48,359 nucleotides of DNA from a virus, in the IMG/VR virus record IMGVR_UViG_3300028025_007001, positions 1 through 48,359 of that record; one strand, 5' to 3'. The number at the start of each line of letters is the position of its first letter. The stretch's first letter is position 1. The notes under the pieces were generated by a model. That model was not told the origin of the DNA, made no database searches, and was given only the letters and a program-made list of their open reading frames with translations. Of the stretch, positions 30,505 to 38,175 are shown piece after piece. The translations under genes and the position numbers were made by a program.

Positions 30505-30512
30505 TATATTTG
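30505..30512 (+). promoter_or_regulatory. TAnnTTTG promoter without CCTACG box
   Basis: TATATTTG preceded 16 bases upstream by a T7 tract (30482-30488), with the start codon of the 30533 gene downstream. This variant lacks the CCTACG box of the early promoters and may be a host-type promoter. Confidence 0.5.
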
Positions 30513-30532
30513 AGGGACCTTAATGAATAAGA

Positions 30533-30952
30533 ATGGGGGAAGAAGACTTCAATAGACATATGGAGCAGGAAGACTTTAAGAGAGTTCTTACTAGGAGAAG
30601 AATCCCTTATAGAGTAGAGGGAAAGAGACTTATAGTGGGCAGGTGGCGGAGTGATATGGATCTTTCCGGGGTGAAGACAATTCCTTCTGAGACTGTGTTT
30701 AATAATATGGGAAGTATCAATCTTCCCGATATAGAAGAGATCCCTTCTGGAGTTGAGCTTAGGACTTCATTTGTCCATTTGTATGCTCTAAAAAGAATTC
30801 ACCCTTCTGTGAGATTCACTGATTCGACCTCGGTGATCTCTCCCCTATTGGGAACTGGGGATTTCCCCTTTCGGGTTCCTGGCATAGAAGATTTTAGGGT
30901 ACTTAATAAGATGATATCATTGGGGTTATTTTGGAGAAGGCAAAGAGGATGA
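30533..30952 (+). CDS. 20-residue-repeat protein, type A copy 3
   Basis: A 139-residue type A member. Met10 (30560, MEQEDFKRVLTRRRIPYRVE) aligns better with the other copies and may be the true start. Repeats: TIPSETVFNNMGSINLPDIE, IPSGVELRTSFVHLYALKR, IHPSVRFTDS. Ending VLNKMISLGLFWRR. Confidence 0.83.
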   Translation: MGEEDFNRHMEQEDFKRVLTRRRIPYRVEGKRLIVGRWRSDMDLSGVKTIPSETVFNNMGSINLPDIEEIPSGVELRTSFVHLYALKRIHPSVRFTDSTSVISPLLGTGDFPFRVPGIEDFRVLNKMISLGLFWRRQRG

Positions 30953-31371
30953 CAATAGAAGAGTTTAAAAGTGCATTAGACCAAAAAGGAATCTTCTACG
31001 AGATGGAGGAAGAAAGGCTAGTGATAGAGTGTTATTCGGATTTAAAGCTAAACCGAATAAAGACCATTCCCCCTGGAGTTATATTCAGATATTGGCTCAG
31101 CGGGGTTTACCCAGCGGTTTACCTTAATGACCTAGAAGAAATTCCTCCAGGGGTCGAATTTATGGGAGGACGGATTTACCTGAATTCATTAAGAAGAATA
31201 GACCCTTCAGTAAAGATTGGAAGTAATTGTGTGATGGTTTGTCCTATGTTAGGGGAAGAAACTATTAACGATGTGCCGGTGATTTATCATTTCCTATTTG
31301 CTATTGACGGCATAGAGGATTGGAGGATTTTGAATAAGATGATCTCTGTAGGTTTATTTAATATAAGATAA
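30949..31371 (+). CDS. 20-residue-repeat protein, type A copy 4
   Basis: A 140-residue type A member. The start MTIEEFKSAL overlaps the previous stop (ATGA) and aligns with the family; a Met six codons upstream is less likely. Repeats TIPPGVIFRYWLSGVYPAVY and IPPGVEFMGGRIYLNSLRR; ending ILNKMISVGLFNIR, where the usual Trp/Glu is Asn. Confidence 0.83.
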   Translation: MTIEEFKSALDQKGIFYEMEEERLVIECYSDLKLNRIKTIPPGVIFRYWLSGVYPAVYLNDLEEIPPGVEFMGGRIYLNSLRRIDPSVKIGSNCVMVCPMLGEETINDVPVIYHFLFAIDGIEDWRILNKMISVGLFNIR

Positions 31372-31374
31372 AGT

Positions 31375-31821
31375 ATGGAAATAGAAGATTTTAAGAGAAC
31401 CCTAACGGAGAAAGGGTACATGTGTGAAGAGAAGGAGGGTAAGATCATAGTGAATAGAACAAATCTGAACGAGATAAACATAACGCTCGACCTATCCGAT
31501 TTAAAGACAATTCCTCCGAATGTCATATTCAGAAATGTGGGTAATGTCAATCTCTCGTCCATAGTGGAGATTCCCCAAGGCGTGGAGTTCGAGAATCATT
31601 CGTTTGTATACCTGACTTCGCTAAGAAAAATCGATCCCTCTGTGAGATTCTCAGGGTCTTGTTCTATCGTTTCCCGTCTTCTAGGAGCAGAGATTTGTGA
31701 GGATGGATCTTTTAAAAACGGGTTTAAGTTCTTTACGTTTGGGATTAAGGGAATAAATGATGTGAGGATAGTTAATATGATGGTGGGATTGGGACTATTT
31801 GAAAGGAGGGTTTATGGGTGA
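31375..31821 (+). CDS. 20-residue-repeat protein, type A copy 5
   Basis: A 148-residue type A member (MEIEDFKRTLTEKGYMCEEK). Repeats TIPPNVIFRNVGNVNLSSIV, IPQGVEFENHSFVYLTSLRK, IDPSVRFSGS. Ending IVNMMVGLGLFERR, a diverged form of the shared LNKMI motif. Confidence 0.83.
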   Translation: MEIEDFKRTLTEKGYMCEEKEGKIIVNRTNLNEINITLDLSDLKTIPPNVIFRNVGNVNLSSIVEIPQGVEFENHSFVYLTSLRKIDPSVRFSGSCSIVSRLLGAEICEDGSFKNGFKFFTFGIKGINDVRIVNMMVGLGLFERRVYG

Positions 31822-32245
31822 AGAAAGACGAAAGTTTATAGCATTGTTGGAATCTCTTGGGTGTTACTGTAGAGTAGAAGACGGAAAGACTATCGTCTAT
31901 GTTCCTGAAGGGAGTAAAACCTATTCTATAATTCTTAACAGTGTTAATTCTATTCCGCCCGATTTCGTCTTTAGTGTCCCAGGAGATGTGTGGATGGATG
32001 TGGACGCGATTCCTCAAGGGGTGGAATTTAGAAACGGGGGAAATGTGATTCTGGCTTCGACTAGGAGAATACATTCCTCTGTGAGGATTTTGAATGAAGG
32101 AGAATTTGTTATAAGGCCATTCCAATCAGAGGGAAACCTTTTAGGGGAAGGGGAATTCAAGTTCAAGGCGGAGGGAATTTCGAATAGAAGAATTCTTAGG
32201 AAGATGATCGAAATAGGACTATTTGAAAGAAGTGTGAACGAGTAA
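31814..32245 (+). CDS. 20-residue-repeat protein, type A copy 6
   Basis: A 143-residue type A member; MGEERRKFIALLESLG aligns with the family start and overlaps the previous gene by eight bases. Repeats SIPPDFVFSVPGDVWMDVDA and IPQGVEFRNGGNVILASTRR; ending RKMIEIGLFERS. The most diverged of type A. Confidence 0.82.
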   Translation: MGEERRKFIALLESLGCYCRVEDGKTIVYVPEGSKTYSIILNSVNSIPPDFVFSVPGDVWMDVDAIPQGVEFRNGGNVILASTRRIHSSVRILNEGEFVIRPFQSEGNLLGEGEFKFKAEGISNRRILRKMIEIGLFERSVNE

Positions 32246-32261
32246 GGAAGGAAAATCGTTT

Positions 32262-32372
32262 ATGAAGGAGTTGGAAACCCTTCCGATCAATGTGACCTAT
32301 GGACAAAGGGGGGAAAAGATCACAGTGGGAAGAGGAAGAAAGGAACCGTTTTGGTTTGGATATATAAAGTAG
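32262..32372 (+). pseudogene. Remnant of a repeat-family gene
   Basis: A 36-codon frame, MKELETLPINVTYGQRGEKI and then TVGRGRKEPFWFGYIK, that fits the N-terminal hairpin (KI-x-VGR-x-R) of the family and stops before the first repeat. The last 30 bases of it recur upstream of the 29063 gene, where they encode PFWFGYIGY. Probably a degraded copy now serving as a leader. Confidence 0.45.
32359..32368 (+). promoter_or_regulatory. GATATATAAA motif upstream of the 32373 gene
   Basis: Exact copy of the candidate late motif, four bases before the ATG. It lies inside the 30-bp block shared with the 29063 upstream region, where the matching sequence is GATATATAGG. Confidence 0.35.
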
Positions 32373-32768
32373 ATGACAAGAGAAGCTTTTACAAGGGAAT
32401 TGAATAAGAATAACTATTCTTATAAGATTCAGGCGGGAAGGATTGTGGTTACTCAAGATGGATCCGTCTGGCTGAGCTATCTTAGGGATTTGCCTTCCGG
32501 GGTGGAGTTCAGGAATGGAGCTAATCTCAATTTGGAGGGATTGAAGGTCTTGCCTTCTGAAACGAAATTTAATAATAAAAGGTATATTTGGTTGTCGTCT
32601 CTAGCCAGTTTGCCCTCTAAAATTGTTTTTATGGAGGGTCAAAATCACGACGTTCATCTCGGATCCTTCACTGGAGGATGGTTTTCCGAATGGAATGGAA
32701 ATATAGAAGGAATAGACAGTAATAGATTACTGAATAAGATGATTAAAGACGGACTATTTGAAAGATGA
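32373..32768 (+). CDS. 20-residue-repeat protein, type B copy 4
   Basis: A 131-residue type B member (MTREAFTRELNKNNYSYKIQ). Repeats DLPSGVEFRNGANLNLEGLK, VLPSETKFNNKRYIWLSSLA, LPSKIVFMEGQNHDVHLGS, then GGWFSEWNGNIEGIDSNRLL and NKMIKDGLFER. DNA near the end is close to that of the 29063 gene. Confidence 0.87.
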   Translation: MTREAFTRELNKNNYSYKIQAGRIVVTQDGSVWLSYLRDLPSGVEFRNGANLNLEGLKVLPSETKFNNKRYIWLSSLASLPSKIVFMEGQNHDVHLGSFTGGWFSEWNGNIEGIDSNRLLNKMIKDGLFER

Positions 32769-33334
32769 CAAGAGAAGAATTTATAAAGATATTAGAAGAG
32801 AATAAATACACCTATGCCATTCAAGGGAATAAGGTGGTTGTTACTTCTGAAAACGATATACATTTTGGAAAACTCGAGAGCTTGCCTCCTGGAATACTAT
32901 TCGAGAATAAAGGAGGTGTCTATTTGACCTCACTCGAGAGTTTACCTTTCGACGTCGTGTTCAGTAATAAAGGGATCGTCTGGTTGGAATCCCTCGAGAA
33001 TTTACCTTCCGGGGCGGTGTTCAATAATGAGGGAGAGGTTTATTTTGGCTCACTAACCGATTTACCCTCCGACGTTAGATTTAATAACGGGGGAAATATC
33101 TATTTGAAATCATTTAAGAGCTTGACTTCATCCGCTGGATTCAATAATGGAGGACATATCTATTTGAATTCTCTTACAAGTTTTTCCCGTGAAGTTGAGT
33201 TTAATAACGTAGGAGATGTCTATTTGGAATCCCTAACAGGGGATTGGTTTTCTGATTGGAAAGGAAATATAGAAGGTATAGATTCTAAGAGACTACTGAA
33301 CAAGATGATTAAAGATGGGGTATTTGAAAGATAA
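32765..33334 (+). CDS. 20-residue-repeat protein, type B, long
   Basis: A 189-residue type B member with seven repeats, all diverged at the DNA level, unlike the expanded copy at 29838. Sequence runs SLPPGILFENKGGVYLTSLE, SLPFDVVFSNKGIVWLESLE, NLPSGAVFNNEGEVYFGSLT and so on, then DWFSDWKGNIEGIDSKRLL and NKMIKDGVFER. The start overlaps the previous stop (ATGA). Confidence 0.88.
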   Translation: MTREEFIKILEENKYTYAIQGNKVVVTSENDIHFGKLESLPPGILFENKGGVYLTSLESLPFDVVFSNKGIVWLESLENLPSGAVFNNEGEVYFGSLTDLPSDVRFNNGGNIYLKSFKSLTSSAGFNNGGHIYLNSLTSFSREVEFNNVGDVYLESLTGDWFSDWKGNIEGIDSKRLLNKMIKDGVFER

Positions 33335-33361
33335 CCCATTCCGATTTTAAATATATAAATT

Positions 33362-34102
33362 ATGAGAGTAAATAATTTTAATGATTTCCTACTAGAGAAA
33401 GAAATCAAATCCAAAATCATAAAATTCTTGCACGATGGGTGTAAGATGGTAAGGGTAGATGATGCTATTAATGAAGGATCTGTAGATAGAGCAGATTACG
33501 AGCTGGATAGACTTATTAATAAAGCCAAAGCCGAAGGAAATGGAACACCGATCATAAAAGAATTTATTCCCGAAGTTAAAGCACTAGTGAAAAAATTTGC
33601 AGATTCTGGACAATCTGGAGGATCTGCTCCTTTTACGACTTCGGTAATAGTTAAGGTGATAGAAAAACTTCTGAAGCAAGAACCACTTGGTGGCATAGAC
33701 GGAACAGATGATGAGTGGGTCAGTCTCTCAGATATGGGAGATAACGAATCCTATCAAAACAGCCGTCTAAGCTCGGTTTTTAAGAACGGTAAAGACGGAA
33801 AACCTTATTATCTAGACGCTATCGTTTTTAAGGTTAAAGACAAAGATTACACTTTCACCTCAGGTTCAGTTGATCTTCCGGATCTTGCAGGAGACGGAAA
33901 AGGGGGAAAAATCGGATCTGCACAGTACATTAAAAGCTTCCCTTTTGAACCGAAAACTTTTATCATCGAAGTTGACGAGAAAGAGTACAGAAAGAACGAG
34001 GATGGAAGTTTAACCCCAGAAGATGGTGGAGGATGGTGGGAATCTTGGGTAAAAGATCCGAGCCAATTGGATGAAGTCTGGGAATATTACGATAGAAAAT
34101 AG
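33362..34102 (+). CDS. Phage protein with capsid-targeting-like N-terminus
   Basis: A 246-residue protein starting MRVNNFNDFLLEKE; NDFLLE fits the targeting pattern with an [IL]xE cleavage triplet. The body contains a block I recognise from unannotated phage proteins: DDEWVSLSDMG, SYQNSRLSSVFKN, PYYLDAIVFKVKDKDYTFTS, then SAQYIKSFPFEPKTFIIEV. It ends with a Trp/Asp-rich tail. Possible internal capsid protein; function unknown. It follows AAATATATAAATT directly before the start. Confidence 0.7.
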   Translation: MRVNNFNDFLLEKEIKSKIIKFLHDGCKMVRVDDAINEGSVDRADYELDRLINKAKAEGNGTPIIKEFIPEVKALVKKFADSGQSGGSAPFTTSVIVKVIEKLLKQEPLGGIDGTDDEWVSLSDMGDNESYQNSRLSSVFKNGKDGKPYYLDAIVFKVKDKDYTFTSGSVDLPDLAGDGKGGKIGSAQYIKSFPFEPKTFIIEVDEKEYRKNEDGSLTPEDGGGWWESWVKDPSQLDEVWEYYDRK

Positions 34103-34294
34103 ATGAAACACATTACCCTTTTCGAGGCTTACACTAAGAAGACCACTTGTGAGAAGTGCGATCATTCCTGGAAGATAGAGAAAGAGGACAAGCACCCTTA
34201 TCTATGTCACGCATGCGGATATGATTCTAAAGAAGGAAAATTTAATCCCAAAGAACTTGAAAGATTTTGGAAAAACTACGAGGTAAATGACTAG
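34103..34294 (+). CDS. Zinc-ribbon protein with targeting-like N-terminus
   Basis: A 63-residue protein: MKHITLFEAYTKKT at the start (partial match to the targeting pattern), then a zinc ribbon, CEKCDHSWKIEKEDKHPY followed by CHACGYDS, with two CxxC pairs. I recognise the 'C-x-x-C-x-x-S/W-W...PY-x-CHxCG' ribbon from small proteins of large phages. The tail is basic. It starts immediately after the 33362 gene. Confidence 0.78.
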   Translation: MKHITLFEAYTKKTTCEKCDHSWKIEKEDKHPYLCHACGYDSKEGKFNPKELERFWKNYEVND

Positions 34295-34331
34295 AGAAGA
34301 GTTTATAGAGACATTAAAAATAGAAAAGTGA
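34287..34331 (+). pseudogene. 14-codon remnant of repeat-family start
   Basis: MTREEFIETLKIEK then stop. The first seven residues are exactly the type B start; the DNA overlaps the stop of the ribbon gene (ATGAC). It is a leftover or a leader peptide. Confidence 0.4.
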
Positions 34332-34453
34332 AAAATATAATCTCTTACGAAAAATTCATAAACGAGAAAAAAAACCCTTGCTGGCCTGGATATAAACAGA
34401 TAGGTACAAAAAAGAAAAAAGGAAGAATTGTTCCTAACTGTGTAAAGGAATGA
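34328..34453 (+). CDS. CWPGYKQIG/VPNCV peptide
   Basis: A 41-residue peptide with a GTG start: VKNIISYEKFINEKKN, then PCWPGYKQIGTKKKKGRIVP and NCVKE. The N-terminus has SYEKFINE, a close match to the T4 capsid-targeting pattern with an INE cleavage triplet. The C-terminal CW-x-GY-x-x-[IV]G-x-K...VPNC block is one I recognise at the ends of diverse proteins in large phages, usually with no known role. Here it stands nearly alone, which makes it a minimal module. Confidence 0.7.
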   Translation: MKNIISYEKFINEKKNPCWPGYKQIGTKKKKGRIVPNCVKE

Positions 34454-34484
34454 TTTTAAATATTTCTAAATAGAAATAATAGAT

Positions 34485-36035
34485 CTAAGCTACATCTAAA
34501 TTAGAATAAGAATTCTCTCCTTCACCTTCCCTTTTAGCATATTCTTTAGGAAATTCCTCTTTTGGAGGAAGATCTGCATATTTAGGAACGAAATACCTAT
34601 GGAAATTTAACATACCATTAGTCCATCCAGTAATATAGGTATCTGCGTTTTTATAGGATTCATAAAGTTTTATTTGTTCCAATAGCATAAGCTCTGTTAC
34701 AAATTTTTCGCCTACTTTTTCTATAGCATCATTTAAACTTGAATATCCATATTCTTTTAATTTTTTTAGTGTGTTTTCTATTGTTTTTTGCCCGTGAGAT
34801 ATTGAAGCCCACATTGCAGTTCCTATGCAGTGATTCACTAAAGGGCTTGTAGTTTCTAGACCTTTATCTTTTACATTTTTATCATAGAATGTTAGCTCAT
34901 AAACTTTTCTAGCATTATCATCGGTCATCTCGAAGAATCCTTTTGCAACCTCCAATGGACTTGTTATCCCTAGAAGAGCTGCGGTAGATTTCCAAGTTGG
35001 CCATATGGTTCCCCTAGATGTGTGCCATCTATTAGATTTACTTGTTCCTGTGATAGAGCTAACGCTATCTTTTAAATGCGGATTGATTGCCAATTTATAT
35101 TCTTTTCCTTCGAAATTCAGTGTTCCTGTTTTTGTGTCAAACTCATAAGGACATGGATCTTTAGCTGGACCGGTATCCCTAGTGTCGTCAGATAATCCTC
35201 CCTCTTTTTTACTATTGAAGATGTACATATCTTTAATGATATCCCCAGTGAGTTTTAATTTGTAGTCCAAAGCTCCTTCTTCTTTCCACTGTTTATCATA
35301 ATAAGGAAGAGTTAATCCTGTATCTATATAAGGCTTTAATTCCGGTTTTTTAGCCTTTAGTGATTTTTCTTTTAGATCCAATATATTCTTGGCTAGTTTT
35401 TGATCATATAACTTACCCGAATCTATTAGAGCTTCTTTAAATATGAGAATATCGTTGGGGTTCGAAAGATCTATTCTATTTATACCACTTAAACTATTAA
35501 GAGCTTTTTGGGTTTCCCCGTTAAAATAGCAGGTAATACCATTTTTAAGAGGTCCAGATTTAGATTTAAGAAACCCTAATTCTTTAAGTATAGCTTGGAG
35601 GTGAGAATTTCCTTTTATATTTATTATATTTTTCCCTAAAACCGTTTTTCCTGCGGATTCGATAAGAGGATTTAAGATTGAATCTGCCAATTCATTATCT
35701 TCTTTATTTAATTTATCTAATGCGTCAGAAAGAATCTTTTTTCCTAATTCGGTTCCAGCCGAAATTGTTTCCTTTTTCAATTCTTTTTCTAGATCCGAAT
35801 CTCCCTTCATTTTCAGCAGTTCTTCTTCGGGTATTTCAAAAATTTTACCTTTCGGATTTGTTTCTCCGGATATTTTAACGAATTGATCTTTAGATTGGTC
35901 GTAATAATATTTTCCCACTGAAGAAGAATTTTTATAATCCTCCGATTTATCAGGTTCTTCTTCTTTATCTTTATCCTCAAATATAGGAAAATAATTTTTT
36001 ACGAAATCCTGAAAATTTTCAAATACTGGCCTCAT
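34485..36035 (-). CDS. Putative GH108-like muramidase with packaged N-terminus
   Basis: A 516-residue protein. It starts MRPVFENFQDFVKNYFPIFE, related to the targeting pattern. Residues 30-320 are low-similarity helical and charged sequence. The C-terminal 200 residues look like a GH108-type lysozyme-like domain: RGTIWPTWKSTAALLGI, then KVYELTFYDKN, then a CIGTAMWASISHG stretch, and an end with SSLNDAIEKVGEKFVTELML and GWTNGMLNFHRYF as in the linked peptidoglycan-binding domain. The catalytic Glu is not clear, so the call is tentative. Motif GATATATAAA lies 12 bases upstream. Confidence 0.5.
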   Translation of the reverse strand: MRPVFENFQDFVKNYFPIFEDKDKEEEPDKSEDYKNSSSVGKYYYDQSKDQFVKISGETNPKGKIFEIPEEELLKMKGDSDLEKELKKETISAGTELGKKILSDALDKLNKEDNELADSILNPLIESAGKTVLGKNIINIKGNSHLQAILKELGFLKSKSGPLKNGITCYFNGETQKALNSLSGINRIDLSNPNDILIFKEALIDSGKLYDQKLAKNILDLKEKSLKAKKPELKPYIDTGLTLPYYDKQWKEEGALDYKLKLTGDIIKDMYIFNSKKEGGLSDDTRDTGPAKDPCPYEFDTKTGTLNFEGKEYKLAINPHLKDSVSSITGTSKSNRWHTSRGTIWPTWKSTAALLGITSPLEVAKGFFEMTDDNARKVYELTFYDKNVKDKGLETTSPLVNHCIGTAMWASISHGQKTIENTLKKLKEYGYSSLNDAIEKVGEKFVTELMLLEQIKLYESYKNADTYITGWTNGMLNFHRYFVPKYADLPPKEEFPKEYAKREGEGENSYSNLDVA

Positions 36036-36047
36036 CTAATTGTTTTA

Positions 36048-36057
36048 TTTATATATC
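36048..36057 (-). promoter_or_regulatory. GATATATAAA motif upstream of the 36035 gene
   Basis: Exact decamer on the minus strand, 12 bases before the start codon of the putative muramidase. Confidence 0.45.
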
Positions 36058-36071
36058 TTTACTAAAAAATT

Positions 36072-36611
36072 CTATACCCCTAATACCTGGGTTAATAAAA
36101 GGTCTTTAAATGTTTCTGCCCCTGTTTTTTCTATATCTCCCCTCATCATAGAAAACACTTGGGATCCTACAAATTCATTGCTTCTTAGATCCTTTTCATA
36201 AAAGTCTACAAATTCGGAAAATCCAAGATCTCTCATTGAAGATATAGCAAAATCGTTAGCTTCTTTTTCTACCCTTTGGTAAAGGTTAGAAAATTCTCTC
36301 ACATCTCCTTTTTTTGCGTAATTGAAATATGCATCCATTTCACCCCTTTTCTCTTGATCGCAATGGAAAGATTCATGGATAGCTATGAATAATTTAAAAT
36401 CTGGTAAATGTCTAGCCTTTTTATTTATTGCAACTTTATTTTCTCCTATGTAAACCCCGATTATAGAATCTTGGGAATTAAATTCAAAATAGTGTATAGA
36501 AATTTCTTTCCTATTAAGACCCCACCATTCACAAACCCCTGGTATAAATTCTTCTTTAATTCCTATTTCTATTAGAAAATCTTCTATGGATAAAAGCCCT
36601 GGTATTACCAT
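36072..36611 (-). CDS. HExxH metalloprotein
   Basis: A 179-residue protein with FIAIHESFHCDQEKRGEMDA near residues 75-94: HESFH is an HExxH zinc motif. VEKEANDFAISSM later supplies a possible third ligand Glu. The N-terminus contains LSIEDFLIEIGIKEE, which also fits the targeting pattern. Third HExxH protein in the window. The GATATATAAA motif is two bases before the start. Confidence 0.75.
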   Translation of the reverse strand: MVIPGLLSIEDFLIEIGIKEEFIPGVCEWWGLNRKEISIHYFEFNSQDSIIGVYIGENKVAINKKARHLPDFKLFIAIHESFHCDQEKRGEMDAYFNYAKKGDVREFSNLYQRVEKEANDFAISSMRDLGFSEFVDFYEKDLRSNEFVGSQVFSMMRGDIEKTGAETFKDLLLTQVLGV

Positions 36612-36613
36612 AT

Positions 36614-36623
36614 TTTATATATC
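36614..36623 (-). promoter_or_regulatory. GATATATAAA motif at the 36611 start
   Basis: Exact decamer, only two bases before the ATG. Such closeness argues either for a leaderless start or for a role other than a -10 element. Confidence 0.35.
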
Positions 36624-36678
36624 ATATTTTTTATCTACGGGATTTTACCTATATTTATAAAAATAATAAAATAGAATA

Positions 36679-37617
36679 ATGAATAAAATAAAAATTGCTT
36701 TTGATCCTAAAACGGGTCTTTACATGGGGAATAACCCGGATCTAAGATCACATTCAACCCGAAAAATTTTGGTTGACGGAGAAGAGATTCAAAATCCATT
36801 TGGAACTTCAACCGTAGTACTTAAAGGAAAACCTAGTAAAATAGAATCTATCACAACAGGAAGAAATTTCATCGGGTGGGAGGATCTGAAAACAGGAACA
36901 AGTATCTCGATAGAAGAATACGATTCTTTAAAAAAAGAGATGACCCAAAACGGGGTACAAGATGAAGATACCTACGAATGGGAATTTGAAGAGATAGAAG
37001 ATCAAGTAAAATTCCTAAGGTTCGATAAGACTTGGACCCGTAAATACACAGAAGAACCGATAGTAGTAGAATTGGAGATAGAAATTATAGAGCATCCAGT
37101 AAGTGAAATCCCAGAAATAATTGGATCTTTTAGTACAGGTGGAAATTCTATATTTGATACTATTTGTGAATATCGTTTAAATTCTGCTCATCTTTTTAGA
37201 AAAAGATGCGAGCACTTTGGGATAGTAAAAGCCAAAACCGAAAATGAAAAAGGAAATGTTTACTGGCTAGAAGATAGGTATAAAGATTTTAGATTTTCTA
37301 AACTAGGGGGAAATTATTGTTCGAGCGACGAATTAAATAGATCTGTTAGAACTACTGCAAGAGGAACATACGAAGAACTAAAAAAACTTCACGAATCTAA
37401 TGTGGAAAAAATAGATAACATCATCAAAGATTGGATTTCTAAACAAGATAAAACAAAAATAGATCCCATAACTTTAGGAAAAGAAATTTCATTTCTGTCC
37501 TCATTGATGGAAAGAGTTAGGAAGATGGAAGTAAAAAAGGTGGATTATCCTTCTCAGAGATCTATAGTGGCTTCTATATCTTCTCGTCTGGAAGATCTTA
37601 AAGGAAGTTTAAATTGA
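36679..37617 (+). CDS. Hypothetical protein
   Basis: A 312-residue protein on the plus strand, divergent from the 36611 gene. N-terminal third is beta-rich (KIAFDPKTGLYMGNNPD, ILVDGEEIQNPF, STVVLKGKPSKIES); then an acidic segment (DEDTYEWEFEEIEDQVKFL); the C-terminal half is helical and basic. It could be a structural or virion component given its neighbours, but nothing proves it. Its last codons contain GTTTAA, the left edge of the cassette array. Confidence 0.8.
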   Translation: MNKIKIAFDPKTGLYMGNNPDLRSHSTRKILVDGEEIQNPFGTSTVVLKGKPSKIESITTGRNFIGWEDLKTGTSISIEEYDSLKKEMTQNGVQDEDTYEWEFEEIEDQVKFLRFDKTWTRKYTEEPIVVELEIEIIEHPVSEIPEIIGSFSTGGNSIFDTICEYRLNSAHLFRKRCEHFGIVKAKTENEKGNVYWLEDRYKDFRFSKLGGNYCSSDELNRSVRTTARGTYEELKKLHESNVEKIDNIIKDWISKQDKTKIDPITLGKEISFLSSLMERVRKMEVKKVDYPSQRSIVASISSRLEDLKGSLN

Positions 37618-37636
37618 AAAACAGAATATAAATATT

Positions 37637-37852
37637 ATGGAAAAACTTATTAAAAAATACGGAAGGCATTTTCTATACACATTGTCAGTTTCCGTTTTTT
37701 TGACTTCTTGTGCAGAAGATAAACACAAGTTAGATGGACAAATAATTAAGGTAAGAGGTGAATATTTTAGGCTAGAAAATAGAATGGGTAATGCATATAT
37801 TCTTGAACCTGTAAAAATTGATAGCACTGCTGTTATTTTAAATGACAACTAA
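37637..37852 (+). CDS. Cassette gene 1: small lipoprotein
   Basis: A 71-residue protein with a lipoprotein signal peptide: basic start (MEKLIKKYGRH), hydrophobic core (FLYTLSVSVF) and lipobox LTSC, so likely anchored to a membrane at Cys26. The mature part has strands (GQIIKVRGEYFRLENRMGN, AYILEPVKIDSTAVIL). The stop codon TAA is part of the attC box ACTAACG, typical of cassette genes. Confidence 0.8.
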   Translation: MEKLIKKYGRHFLYTLSVSVFLTSCAEDKHKLDGQIIKVRGEYFRLENRMGNAYILEPVKIDSTAVILNDN

Positions 37853-37981
37853 CGTTATGCGGTTTTGTCTTGTTGCCAATAAAATAAGACCTAATCTTTA
37901 AATTAAACACTAAAAATGGAAAGAACAAAACAAACTGAAAATTTAACCCAATGTGGCAATAAGTCAAAACCACTGTTAGTG
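37848..37981 (+). repeat. attC site 1 (134 bp, long type)
   Basis: Outer boxes ACTAAC (37848-37853) and GTTAGT (37975-37980) are perfect complements. The inner stem pairs 37861-37878 (GGTTTTGTCTTGTTGCCA) with 37954-37971 (TGGCAATAAGTCAAAACC), 16 of 18 positions. The central part, about 75 bases, is unpaired. The length and mismatched stem are typical of long attC sites. Confidence 0.88.
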
Positions 37982-38131
37982 GCAGTTAAATCTGCTTGTT
38001 ATCAGTATAAAAGTGATTTAAAATATGTAAAAAACGTGTCTAAAATATGGTACGGAAAACCATATAGAGGTTTAATTACTAAAATATCAATAGCGTGGCA
38101 CAATTTCTATTGGCACGTTCTTAAAAGGTAA
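37916..38131 (+). CDS. Reading frame crossing the attC 1 end
   Basis: A 71-codon frame. Its first 20 codons lie inside attC 1 (NLTQCGNKSKPLLV overlaps the right arm), so the start is probably not real. Codons 25-71 (SACYQYKSDLKYVKNVSKIWY...) look coding but have no ATG after the site. It may be a degraded cassette gene. Confidence 0.3.
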   Translation: MERTKQTENLTQCGNKSKPLLVAVKSACYQYKSDLKYVKNVSKIWYGKPYRGLITKISIAWHNFYWHVLKR

Positions 38132-38175
38132 TTACTTTAAAAAACTTTAAAAAATTAAACTTTAAAATATAGTTA

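Noticed and set aside
34485-36035. Firm lysozyme (endolysin) assignment
   Set aside because: The catalytic Glu could not be identified and the similarity covers only the last third, so only a tentative muramidase label was given.
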